From CAIOYC01 sp965277345 (lineage in GTDB: Bacteria > Pseudomonadota > Alphaproteobacteria > Caulobacterales > Caulobacteraceae): 64,000 nucleotides of DNA. The DNA lies in NCBI GenBank assembly GCA_965277345.1, contig CBDICI010000002.1, forward strand, positions 62,001-126,000, in the 5' to 3' direction. This document shows, piece by piece, positions 18,805 through 25,858 of this stretch. A program made the position numbers and the translations under genes. Below the pieces are notes generated by a model, which had not been told where the DNA came from, did not search any database, and saw only the letters and a list, made by a program, of their open reading frames with translations. The stretch's first letter is position 1; each line of letters opens with the position of its first letter.

Positions 18805-18837
18805 GTTCTTGTTATGTTCTGCGCGCCCACCTATGCT
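18805..18837 (+). promoter_or_regulatory. LexA box and leaderless promoter of the radical-SAM gene
   Basis: GTTCTTGTTATGTTC (18805-18819) is a perfect GTTC-N7-GTTC LexA site. It overlaps a -35 TTGTTA (18809-18814), followed by a 17-base spacer and -10 TATGCT (18832-18837). Transcription should start about seven bases later, at the ATG at 18844, giving a leaderless mRNA repressed by LexA. Confidence 0.7.
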
Positions 18838-18843
18838 CCCCCC

Positions 18844-19932
18844 ATGCCCGCTCCTCCGCACAAGCCCGGCGTGGATGCCCATGGCCGGGGGGCTGTCACC
18901 AACGCGTCGGGACGCTATGAGCGTTTCGCCAGCGAGGCCTTCGACGACGGATGGACAGGTGAGGACGAGACGCCGAGACCGCTGCGCACCGAGCTGACGC
19001 CGGAAAAGGCGCGGGCGATCCTATCGCGCAACGACAGTCCGGACATCGGCTTTGACCGTTCGATCAATCCCTATCGCGGCTGCGAGCACGGCTGCATCTA
19101 TTGCTACGCCCGCCCGGCCCACGCCTATATGGGCCTGTCGCCGGGCCTGGATTTCGAGAGCAAGCTGTTTTTCAAGCCGGACGCCGCGCGCCTGCTGGAA
19201 AAGGAGCTGTCGAGGAAGAACTACGCCGTCGATCGGGTGCATATCGGCGGCAACACCGATCCCTATCAGCCGACGGAACGGAAGCTGCAGATCACGCGCG
19301 GCGTGCTGCAGGTGCTGGACCGGTTCAACCATCCCACCTCGATCATCACCAAGTCGGCCCTGGTGGTGCGCGACCTCGACATACTGGGGCCTATGGCGGA
19401 GCGCGGGCTGGTCAAGGTGTTTGTCTCCATCACCACCCTGGACCGCGCCCTGGCGCGCAGCATGGAGCCGCGCGCCTCCACCCCCGAGCGGCGCCTGTGG
19501 GCGTTACAGGCGTTGAGCCGGGCCGGCGTGCCCACCGGCGTCGGCTTCGCCCCGGCCATTCCGGGCCTGAACGACCACGAGATGGAGCGCGTGCTGGAAC
19601 GCGGCGCGGAGGCCGGCGCCGCCGAGGCCATGTTCGTGGTGCTGCGCCTGCCGCTGGAGATCAAGGACCTGTTCCGCGAATGGCTGGAGGCGGAGCGGCC
19701 GGACGCGGCGAAAAAGGTGATGTCGCTGGTGCGCCAGATGCGCGGCGGCAAGGATTACGACGCCGTATGGGGTCAGCGGATGCGCGGCCAGGGGCCGATC
19801 GCTGATCTTCTCTCCCGCCGCTTCCAGGTCGCCTGCGCCCGGCATGGGCTGAACCGCGCCCCTTTCGGCCAGCGCAGCGACCTGTTCCGCGTGCCGCAGG
19901 CGGCGAGGACCCAGCTCGACCTATTCGGCTGA
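18844..19932 (+). CDS. PA0069-type radical SAM protein (spore-photoproduct-lyase-like)
   Basis: This 362-residue radical SAM enzyme belongs to the family often annotated 'DNA repair photolyase' or PA0069. The cluster motif is CEHGCIYCYARPAHAYMGL (CxxxCxxC binding 4Fe-4S and SAM). The sequence then shows IHIGGNTDPYQP-like (HIGGNTDPYQPTERKLQ) and IPGLNDHEMERVL. The N-terminal GRGAVTNASGRYERF is the family opening. I chose the ATG at 18844 because an upstream in-frame ATG (18814) lies inside the LexA box and the -10 lies between the two. The substrate is unknown. SOS control, as read here, supports a DNA-damage role. Confidence 0.88.
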   Translation: MPAPPHKPGVDAHGRGAVTNASGRYERFASEAFDDGWTGEDETPRPLRTELTPEKARAILSRNDSPDIGFDRSINPYRGCEHGCIYCYARPAHAYMGLSPGLDFESKLFFKPDAARLLEKELSRKNYAVDRVHIGGNTDPYQPTERKLQITRGVLQVLDRFNHPTSIITKSALVVRDLDILGPMAERGLVKVFVSITTLDRALARSMEPRASTPERRLWALQALSRAGVPTGVGFAPAIPGLNDHEMERVLERGAEAGAAEAMFVVLRLPLEIKDLFREWLEAERPDAAKKVMSLVRQMRGGKDYDAVWGQRMRGQGPIADLLSRRFQVACARHGLNRAPFGQRSDLFRVPQAARTQLDLFG

Positions 19933-20013
19933 TGCAGGGATGAGCCCGGCGCAACCTATCGCCGCGGTCGGCGTTGAAAGCTTGACGTTACCCCTGAAGC
20001 TGGACGCAGACCC

Positions 20014-20298
20014 ATGCAGACCCTGACCCTTATCCGCGCCGGTGTCGCCGCCGCGATCATGGCCGGCGCCGTCGTCGGCATGGCGACCGCCGCGCCCGGC
20101 CCCACCCGGGGCGGCGCGGTCGCCGGCGCCATCGGCGGCGCGGTGGTCGGCGGCCCGGTGGGCGCCGTGGTCGGCGGCGTCGGCGGCGCGGTTGCCGGCC
20201 ATGAGGCGTCCAAGCCCGGCCGTCCGCTCGACCCGGCCAAGGGCCGCCGGCATCACCATCGCCACCATCACGTGACGGTAAGGCCGGACGCCCAATAG
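20014..20298 (+). CDS. small glycine-zipper exported protein with His-rich tail
   Basis: This is a 94-residue protein. Residues 1-~27 form a signal peptide (IRAGVAAAIMAGAVVGMATAA). Residues ~32-62 form a continuous glycine zipper (GGAVAGAIGGAVVGGPVGAV). The tail is basic and His-rich (RRHHHRHHHVTV). The layout resembles the first gene in the window but it is shorter and lacks Cys. Glycine-zipper proteins associate with membranes; the His cluster could bind metal, but that is speculation. Between the radical-SAM gene and an opposing acyl-CoA dehydrogenase it is a single-gene unit. Confidence 0.7.
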   Translation: MQTLTLIRAGVAAAIMAGAVVGMATAAPGPTRGGAVAGAIGGAVVGGPVGAVVGGVGGAVAGHEASKPGRPLDPAKGRRHHHRHHHVTVRPDAQ

Positions 20299-20330
20299 GC
20301 GTCTGCGCCTCCGCCCCGTGACGGCGGTCG

Positions 20331-21500
20331 TCAGTAACTTTTCGGCAGGTGCAGCACGCGCTCGGCGATGAAGTTCAGGATCATCTCGCGGCTCACCGGG
20401 GCGATGCGGGCGATCATCGCCTCGCGGAAATAGCGCTCCACGTCGTATTCCCGGGCATAGCCCATACCGCCGTGGGCCAGCACCGCCGCCTCGCAGGCGC
20501 GAAAGCCGGCCTCGGCGCCGAGGTACTTGGCGGCGTTGGCCTCCGCCCCGCAATCGCGCCCGGCGTCGTAGAGCGCCGCGGCCTTGAACGCCAACAGGTT
20601 GGCGGCTTCCAGCTCCGCCCACGCCTTGGCCAAGGGATGCTGCACCCCCTGGTTCTGGCCGATGGGCCGGCCGAACACCACGCGCTCCTTGGCGTATTGC
20701 GCCGCCTTGGCGATGGCGATGCGGCCGATGCCGACGGCCTCCACCGCGAACAGCACGCGTTCGGGGTTCAGCCCCTGCAACAGGTATTTGAACCCCTGCC
20801 CTTCCTCGCCGATCAGGGCGTCGTGCGGTACGCGCAGCTCGTCGATAAACAGGGTGTTACACTCCACCGCGCGGCGGCCCATCTTGGGGATCGGCTTGGC
20901 CTCGATGGCCGAACGGTCGAAGTCGGCATAGAACAGGCTGAGGCCGTCGGTGGGCTTGCTGGCCTCAGCCTTCGGCGTGGTGCGGGCGATGATCAGTATC
21001 TTGTTGGCGCGCTGGGCCGAGGTGGTCCAGATCTTGCGGCCATTGATGCGATAGCCCTCGTTGGTCCGCTCCGCCCGCGTCTCCAGGCTGGCGGTATCGA
21101 GGCCGGAATTGGGCTCGGTCACGGCGAAACACATCTTGTCCTCGCCGGCGATGATGCGCGGCAGGAAAACGTCCTTCTGCGCCTCTGTGCCGAACTTCAC
21201 GATGGGCATGGGGCCGAAGATGTTGAGGTGGATCGCGCTGGCGCCGGTGAAGGCCGCGCCGGACTGGGCCACCGTCTGCATGACGATGGCCGCCTCGGTG
21301 AGGCCGAGCCCGGCGCCGCCGACCGCTTCGGGCATGGCGACGCCCAGCCACCCGCCCGCCGCCATCTGGGCCACGAACTCTTCGGGAAAGGTCCCGGTCT
21401 CGTCGGCCTTGCGCCAGTAGTCGTCGCCGAAGCCGTCCATCACGCGCTGGACGCCGTCGCGGATCGCTTCCTGTTCCTCGCTGAGCCAGAACCCCGACAT
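20331..21500 (-). CDS. acyl-CoA dehydrogenase
   Basis: This 389-residue FAD enzyme introduces the alpha-beta double bond of acyl-CoA and passes electrons to ETF. Family segments seen are AVTEPNSGLDTASLETRA (near 130), INGRKIWTTSAQ, FIDELRVPHDALIGEEGQGF, RVVFGRPIGQNQGVQHPLA and the C-terminal HGGMGYAREYDVERYFREA with RIAPVSREMILN. The last fits the general ACAD consensus, but chain-length class cannot be told. The start ATG 21498-21500 has GGGAGGGG just upstream. It is followed by nothing on the strand; the ThiO-like gene precedes it with a 15-base gap, suggesting co-transcription. Confidence 0.9.
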   Translation of the reverse strand: MSGFWLSEEQEAIRDGVQRVMDGFGDDYWRKADETGTFPEEFVAQMAAGGWLGVAMPEAVGGAGLGLTEAAIVMQTVAQSGAAFTGASAIHLNIFGPMPIVKFGTEAQKDVFLPRIIAGEDKMCFAVTEPNSGLDTASLETRAERTNEGYRINGRKIWTTSAQRANKILIIARTTPKAEASKPTDGLSLFYADFDRSAIEAKPIPKMGRRAVECNTLFIDELRVPHDALIGEEGQGFKYLLQGLNPERVLFAVEAVGIGRIAIAKAAQYAKERVVFGRPIGQNQGVQHPLAKAWAELEAANLLAFKAAALYDAGRDCGAEANAAKYLGAEAGFRACEAAVLAHGGMGYAREYDVERYFREAMIARIAPVSREMILNFIAERVLHLPKSY

Positions 21501-21515
21501 CGCCCCTCCCTATGC

Positions 21516-22508
21516 CTATCGAAAACGGCCGGGATGCAGGCTTTGCGCCCACGGCCCCGCCGCCTCGCCCCTGCAGTAGGCCGCAATCATGGAGGCCACA
21601 AGCGGGGCCAAAAGCCAGCCGTTGCGGCGCGCGCCGGCGGCGATCAGCGTCCTTGGCGCGGTGGAGGGGCCGACCAGCGGCAGGCCGTCCGGCGTCTGCA
21701 TCCGCACCCCGGCCTGGCCGTGGGCGGCGGTGGCGTCCAGGCCCGGCGCGTGGACGCGGGCGGCCGCTATCAGCCCGGCAATCGCCGCCGGTTCGACCTC
21801 GGTATCGGCCCGGCTGACCTCCATGGTGGCGCCGACCCGGGCGCCGGAGGCTTGCGGCGCCAGATAGCCGCCGGCCCAGCGCAGGGTCGGCCCCGCCTTC
21901 GGCCCATGCGGCAGGACGGCGATCTGGCCCTTCACAGGCTGCAGCTGCGCCAGCTCCGGCGCGGCGGCGATCAGGCCGGGCGACTGGGCGCCGGCGGCCA
22001 GAACCACGGCGTCATGCGTGGACCAGTCCTCCGCCCTGACGGCCCGACGCTCGATCCGGCCGCCCGCGTGCACGACGGCGGCCTCCATCCGGGCGAGCGC
22101 CGCCGCCGGGTCGGCCACCTGGATGTCGTCGGCGACCCAGGCCCATTCGTCGCGTCGTTGCAGCCGCGCCCCCAAGGCCTCGGCCTCGCCGATCAGGGCG
22201 GCGGGGATCAGCGCCCCGTCCGTCGCCAGCGCGATGGCGACGTCGGCGGCAAAGTCATCCCAAAGACCACGGGCGGCGCGGAGCAACGCAGCGTGGGGCG
22301 CGGCCGCGGGGTCGAACAAGGCCTCGCCCACGGGGGCCAGCAGGCCGGCGGCGACGCTGGAGGCGTTGGGGAAGCCCAGACGGGGATCGACCAGCAGGAC
22401 GCCCACGCCCCGCCGGGCCAGAACCGCCGCCGCGGCGAGGCCCAGCACACCCGCGCCGGCGATGCAGACTTTATATGGCGGTGAGGATTTCAGACCTGTC
22501 CCTCGCAT
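21516..22508 (-). CDS. FAD-dependent oxidoreductase (DAO family, glycine-oxidase ThiO-like)
   Basis: This 330-residue flavoprotein of the D-amino-acid/glycine oxidase fold has the N-terminal Rossmann motif VCIAGAGVLGLAAAAVLAR and the DAO pattern ASSVAAGLLAPVGE. The C-terminal segment is MQTPDGLPLVGPSTAPRTLI...GWLLAPLVASMIA. ThiO oxidises glycine for thiazole synthesis, but no thiS, thiG or thiE adjoins it, so the substrate remains open. The ATG at 22506-22508 (MRGTGLKSSPP) is preferred; the longer frame enters a palindromic repeat. Its DNA continues straight into the acyl-CoA dehydrogenase gene. Confidence 0.75.
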   Translation of the reverse strand: MRGTGLKSSPPYKVCIAGAGVLGLAAAAVLARRGVGVLLVDPRLGFPNASSVAAGLLAPVGEALFDPAAAPHAALLRAARGLWDDFAADVAIALATDGALIPAALIGEAEALGARLQRRDEWAWVADDIQVADPAAALARMEAAVVHAGGRIERRAVRAEDWSTHDAVVLAAGAQSPGLIAAAPELAQLQPVKGQIAVLPHGPKAGPTLRWAGGYLAPQASGARVGATMEVSRADTEVEPAAIAGLIAAARVHAPGLDATAAHGQAGVRMQTPDGLPLVGPSTAPRTLIAAGARRNGWLLAPLVASMIAAYCRGEAAGPWAQSLHPGRFR

Positions 22509-22523
22509 TCCTTTCTCCGTCTT

Positions 22524-22638
22524 GCCCGGACTTGTTCCGGGCATCCATGGCGCAGGTCAGCGGGCGGAGACCAGATTGCCCCGTAGGCGCTTGGTCCTCC
22601 CCAGCGAGCCATGGGCCCCCCGGAACACGTCCGGGGGC
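22524..22638. repeat. palindromic intergenic repeat
   Basis: The arms GCCCGGACTTGTTCCGGGC...CCATGGC (22524-22551) and GCCATGG...CCGGAACACGTCCGGGGGC (22608-22638) are imperfect complements. They resemble the CCCGGACTTGTTCCGGG-type repeats scattered in many alphaproteobacterial genomes (recognised from memory). It lies just upstream of the ThiO-like gene. Confidence 0.6.
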
Positions 22639-22695
22639 GACGGGATTTGGCGCGGGCGCGACAGCCGCGGACTTGGGGTTCCGGTTCACCATCGA

Positions 22696-22772
22696 TGGTA
22701 CCGCCTCTCAGGCTTGAACTGAGGACCTCCGGTTCCACAAACCGGCGCTCTAACCAACTGAGCTAAGGCGGC
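22696..22772 (-). tRNA. tRNA-His (GTG), alphaproteobacterial type without encoded G-1
   Basis: This is a 77-nt cloverleaf with encoded CCA. The anticodon stem CCGGT/ACCGG encloses loop TTGTGGA (anticodon GTG). The acceptor is GCCGCCT/AGGCGGT, so the first pair is G1:U72 and the discriminator is A73. The base before G1 encodes U, not the G-1 found in most bacteria. Confidence 0.95.
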
Positions 22773-22840
22773 ATCGCAAAGCGACGGGCTTTCTAGGCGT
22801 TGATCGCGGCCGGATCAACACGCCTTTACCCCTTAAACGG

Positions 22841-22869
22841 AAAAGGCCGCCCGCACGAAGCGGACGGCC
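22841..22869 (-). terminator. rho-independent terminator of the exbB-exbD-tonB operon
   Basis: On the minus strand a stem GGCCGtCCGC / GCGGgCGGCC (one internal mismatch, 5-base loop, 22845-22869) is followed by TTTT (22841-22844). It lies 20 bases after the tonB stop. Confidence 0.75.
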
Positions 22870-22889
22870 GATCCCGTCATAGGAGGACG

Positions 22890-23603
22890 CTATTCGCCGA
22901 GGGTGAAGCGAATCCGCGTGGTCCAGGTGCCGCCATCCACCGGCGTACCGTCGGAGGTTTGCGGGCGGAGCTTGAACAACGGCGCCATCTTCAACGCCTG
23001 GGCGCCGAAGTCGTAGCCGGCCGGATCTTCGTTGAGGATCTGACAGCTGTTCAACCGGCCCTGCGCGTTCACGCTGCACTTCATGGTCACCACCCCGGTC
23101 TTCTCCAGACGCTGAGCACGGTCCGGATAGTAGCGGTTGATGTCGTCCGCATTGGGCTGACGCTCCAGCACCGCGCCGCTGATCGTGTGCGACACCGGCG
23201 CCGGGGGGGCGGGCGGCGCCGCGACCGGCGGCGACGGCGGCGGGGGCGCCGGCGGCGACGGAGCGATCGGCAGCGGCGGCGGCGCCGGCACGTTTACCGG
23301 CGGCAGGGGCGTCTCGTGCACCTGAACCGGCGGCGGAGGCGGCAGGTTCTTGGGCGGCGGCGGCGGCGGCGGCGGGGGTGGAGGCGGCGGCGGCGCGTTC
23401 TTGCGCAGCTCCACCTTCACGGCGGTGTCTTCGTAGGTGATATATTTCGGCTCGATCTTGGTCTTGTAGAGATAGAAGATCAGGCCGGCGTGCAGCGCGA
23501 AGATCACGCCGATGGCGATCAGGTTCCGGGTTCCGGATCCTTTCGGCTTCTTCGGACCGTCCCAAAGCGGATCGTAACGATGGGTAGGAGCTTCGTCAGA
23601 CAT
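22890..23603 (-). CDS. tonB: energy transducer TonB
   Basis: This 237-residue inner-membrane protein transmits proton-motive energy from ExbB/ExbD to TonB-dependent outer-membrane receptors. It has an N-terminal TM anchor (~28-46, IAIGVIFALHAGLIFYLY), a long Pro-rich periplasmic spacer including 14 consecutive prolines (around residues 72-85), and a C-terminal TonB domain (QRLEKTGVVTMKCSVNAQGR ... FKLRPQTSDGTPVDGGTW). His in the TM helix is kept, but the Ser of the classical SxxxH motif is Ile. It is last in exbB-exbD-tonB; a terminator follows. Confidence 0.92.
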   Translation of the reverse strand: MSDEAPTHRYDPLWDGPKKPKGSGTRNLIAIGVIFALHAGLIFYLYKTKIEPKYITYEDTAVKVELRKNAPPPPPPPPPPPPPPKNLPPPPPVQVHETPLPPVNVPAPPPLPIAPSPPAPPPPSPPVAAPPAPPAPVSHTISGAVLERQPNADDINRYYPDRAQRLEKTGVVTMKCSVNAQGRLNSCQILNEDPAGYDFGAQALKMAPLFKLRPQTSDGTPVDGGTWTTRIRFTLGE

Positions 23604-23615
23604 GCATCTCCCTCC

Positions 23616-24053
23616 CTATCTCGCTTTGTCTTCGCCGATCAGGGCGACGCTGTAGAAACCGTTGTCCTGAAGCTTGATCATCACGTCCATGAAATAGCCG
23701 TACCGCGCTTCCTTGTCGGCGCGGATGAAAATCCGCTCCTTGGTGGGATCGCGCTTGACGATCTGCTTCTTCAGGTCGGCGGCCAGGTCGTCCTTGGTGG
23801 TGTGGAAGTCACCGATGAACAGGCTGCCGTCCTTCTGGATCGAGATATAGACGGGCTTCGGCGGATTGGGGGCGGGCGGAGCAACGGCGTTGGGCAGATC
23901 GACCTTCACCGACACGGACGCCAGGGGAGCGGCGACCATGAAGATGATCAGCAGAACCAGCATGACGTCCACGAAGGGTGTGACGTTGATCTCGCTGTTC
24001 TGCTTGATCGAGTACTTGCTACCCGCTCCAGGCCCTGACAGTTGGGCCGCCAT
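23616..24053 (-). CDS. exbD: biopolymer transport protein ExbD/TolR family
   Basis: This 145-residue inner-membrane protein of the TonB motor has one TM helix (~24-44, VDVMLVLLIIFMVAAPLA). It contains the proton-path aspartate (INVTPFVDVMLVLL), then a periplasmic domain (YISIQKDGSLFIGD...IFIRADKEARYGYFMDVM). The gap to exbB is 5 bases and to tonB 12 bases, so the three form one operon. The N-terminus carries SGPGAGSKYSIKQ, typical of the single-operon type in this family. A role with TolA instead is unlikely, given the adjacent tonB. Confidence 0.93.
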   Translation of the reverse strand: MAAQLSGPGAGSKYSIKQNSEINVTPFVDVMLVLLIIFMVAAPLASVSVKVDLPNAVAPPAPNPPKPVYISIQKDGSLFIGDFHTTKDDLAADLKKQIVKRDPTKERIFIRADKEARYGYFMDVMIKLQDNGFYSVALIGEDKAR

Positions 24054-24058
24054 GGAGG

Positions 24059-24964
24059 TTACGCCCCCTTGTCGAGCTGACGCGAGATGGCGTTCATCAG
24101 TTCAGCGATGAAACCGTCCGTGCGGGTGCCGAAGCCTGAGATCTGCACCTGGAAGAAGTTGTAGAAGATAACGGCCGGGATGGCGGCGAACAGGCCGATA
24201 CCGGTGGCCAGCAGCGCCTCGGCGATACCCGGCGCCACGACGGCGAGGTTGGTGGTGTTGGTATTGGCGATGCCGATGAACGAGTTCATGATTCCGTACA
24301 CGGTGCCGAACAGCCCGATGAAGGGACCGGCCGAACCCACCGAGGCGAGGAAGGTCATGCCGCCCGAAAGGCGACGGGCCAGACCCGACTGCACGGCGGA
24401 CACCGCGGTCTGAGCGCGCCCGACCGTGGAATCCTTGTTGGCGCCGGTGACCTGCAGGCCCGCCTGACGCGACAGCTCCACCTCGCCCGAGGCCGCCGCG
24501 GCCATGTCGGCCAGGGGGTTGCCCTCGAACTCTTCCGAGGTGGAGATGCGGTTGATGTCGGCGATCGAACGGGCGCCGCGGAAGGCTTCCACGAAGCGGG
24601 TCGACTGGCCGTTCAGGCGCCCGAACTCGAGCAGCTTGAGGATCAGCAGGGTCCACGACACGATGGAGGCGAGCAGCAGGCCGATCATCACGACCTTCAC
24701 CACGATGTTCGCGTCGAAGAACATCCGCACCGGGTTCAGGGCGCCGGCGTGCTTGCCGCCGATCGCGGTCGGCGCGGCTTCGGCGCCGCCGTTGTTGAGG
24801 CCGGCGTCGGACGCCGGGGCGGCGGCCGGAGCGGCCGGCGCGGAGGCGTCAGCCGGAGGCGGGGCGGCGGGCGCCTGAGCGAACGCCGGCGCGCTGGTCA
24901 TCATCAGCGCCGCACAGGCGCCGAGGACCGCGAGAATGGGGGTGGGTCGTTTGTTGTCCAGCAT
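24059..24964 (-). CDS. exbB: ExbB (MotA/TolQ/ExbB proton channel family)
   Basis: This 301-residue protein is the motor stator unit. It starts with an extra N-terminal export signal and Pro/Ala-rich periplasmic extension (to ~75, cleavage likely after APAFA) as seen in alphaproteobacterial ExbB. TM segments follow around 88-110 (VVMIGLLLASIVSWTLLI), ~200-222 and ~238-260 (GPFIGLFGTVYGIMNSFIGI ... IAEALLATGIGLFAAIPAVI). The GLFGTVYGIM and TGIGLFAAIPAV motifs are the family signatures. The ATG at 24962-24964 has AGGA upstream. It is first in its operon. Confidence 0.93.
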   Translation of the reverse strand: MLDNKRPTPILAVLGACAALMMTSAPAFAQAPAAPPPADASAPAAPAAAPASDAGLNNGGAEAAPTAIGGKHAGALNPVRMFFDANIVVKVVMIGLLLASIVSWTLLILKLLEFGRLNGQSTRFVEAFRGARSIADINRISTSEEFEGNPLADMAAAASGEVELSRQAGLQVTGANKDSTVGRAQTAVSAVQSGLARRLSGGMTFLASVGSAGPFIGLFGTVYGIMNSFIGIANTNTTNLAVVAPGIAEALLATGIGLFAAIPAVIFYNFFQVQISGFGTRTDGFIAELMNAISRQLDKGA

Positions 24965-25421
24965 CTTTCGCCAATTCCTGGTTGGTCAAACTCGTTGAAA
25001 ACGAGGGTTGTCGCGCGACAGCGTCTCTACCCTACTCAGTTCCTGCTCGAACCGACAATACTACTTAACCCGTTCCGAGCCGCTTTCGCTGCGCCGTCCC
25101 GGATTTCGACCCGCCGCGCAAAAACCGCGTCGTCCTTCGATCCTGGCCGGAGCCGTGACGACCCTCGTCGCGTGAGCGCCGAAAGTCTTACCGCCCTGTT
25201 AGAATTTGCGGTCCCGGCTCCTTTGGCAAACCCCTAACCCCCACGTCAAGCGGAAGATGTAACGGTGACGGTAGCGAACTACGGCCATGCTGCGGCGCAC
25301 AAACCCCTCAGAGGGGCGGACGCCCTCCCCTTGCCCCGCTTATTCAACGTCGAGGCGAAAATCTTGTGCGGCGCAAAAGAAATTGGAAGGCGGGGTATGC
25401 AGGGAAATCGGGGACCGCCGA
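24965..25421 (-). promoter_or_regulatory. 457-bp non-coding region upstream of exbB
   Basis: No credible gene is seen here. It contains a perfect 12-bp palindrome TGTCGCGCGACA (25009-25020) in what would be the exbB leader, and a weak promoter pair on the minus strand (TTGTCG 25053-25058, TAGGGT 25029-25034). A Fur-type box is not obvious. The half nearest tRNA-Phe shows nothing further. Confidence 0.4.
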
Positions 25422-25497
25422 TGGTGCCTGGGGGCGGATTCGAACCACCGACACGCGGATTTTCAATCCGCTGCTCTACCAACTGAGCTACCCAGGC
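25422..25497 (-). tRNA. tRNA-Phe (GAA)
   Basis: This is a 76-nt cloverleaf with encoded CCA. The acceptor is GCCTGGG/CCCAGGC. The anticodon arm is CGGAT-TGAAAAT-CCG with anticodon GAA. The T arm carries GGTTCGAATCC and the discriminator is A. Confidence 0.97.
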
Positions 25498-25566
25498 GCG
25501 GCGGTACGGGACCGACCGGATCGGAGGCGCGTCGTATAGGGAAGCGCCCGCGCCCTGTCCAGCCTT

Positions 25567-25616
25567 AGACCCTTTCCGGTTCAGATGATTCCATCTGAAC
25601 CTGCTAAAAAGGGTCT
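25567..25616. repeat. palindromic intergenic repeat (double stem)
   Basis: The outer stem AGACCCTTT/AAAGGGTCT (9 bp) encloses an inner stem GGTTCAGATG/CATCTGAACC (10 bp, loop ATTC). It looks like a dispersed palindromic repeat and may also act as a terminator for yacG transcription. Confidence 0.65.
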
Positions 25617-25632
25617 ACACTTATACACTTAG

Positions 25633-25678
25633 AGCGCGTCCGAGCGGCGAAACCGCACGCACTTTCGCCTGACGCGCT
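25633..25678. repeat. palindromic intergenic repeat ending at yacG stop
   Basis: The stem AGCGCGTC/GACGCGCT (8 bp) encloses GGCGAAA/TTTCGCC (7 bp, 10-base loop). It resembles the AGCGCGTC-type repeats common in alphaproteobacteria and abuts the yacG stop codon. Confidence 0.65.
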
Positions 25679-25858
25679 TTACCCCTCCTCATCCTCGCCT
25701 TCGTCGCCTATCGCCGCGCCGGGAATGGCGTACCTGCCGGTAAACCAGCGCTGCAAATCCACATCGGCGCAGCGCTTCGAGCAGAACGGGCGCGTCTCGG
25801 CCTTGGCGGGCTTGCCGCAGATCGGACAGGGGCGGAGCGGAAGGGGGTCGGGGGTCAT
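25679..25858 (-). CDS. yacG: YacG zinc-binding protein (DNA gyrase inhibitor family)
   Basis: This 59-residue protein has the YacG zinc finger CPICGKPAKAETRPFCSKRC (C-x2-C ... C-x3-C, residues 11-30). It is followed by DVDLQRWFTGRYAIPG and an acidic tail. E. coli YacG binds GyrB and inhibits gyrase. The ATG overlaps the rng stop codon (ATGA), showing translational coupling. It is last in the leftward operon, with two palindromic repeats right after it. Confidence 0.9.
   Translation of the reverse strand: MTPDPLPLRPCPICGKPAKAETRPFCSKRCADVDLQRWFTGRYAIPGAAIGDEGEDEEG

Noticed and set aside
25265..25568. ORFs across the tRNA-Phe region
   Set aside because: They read through the tRNA gene and have no coding signature.
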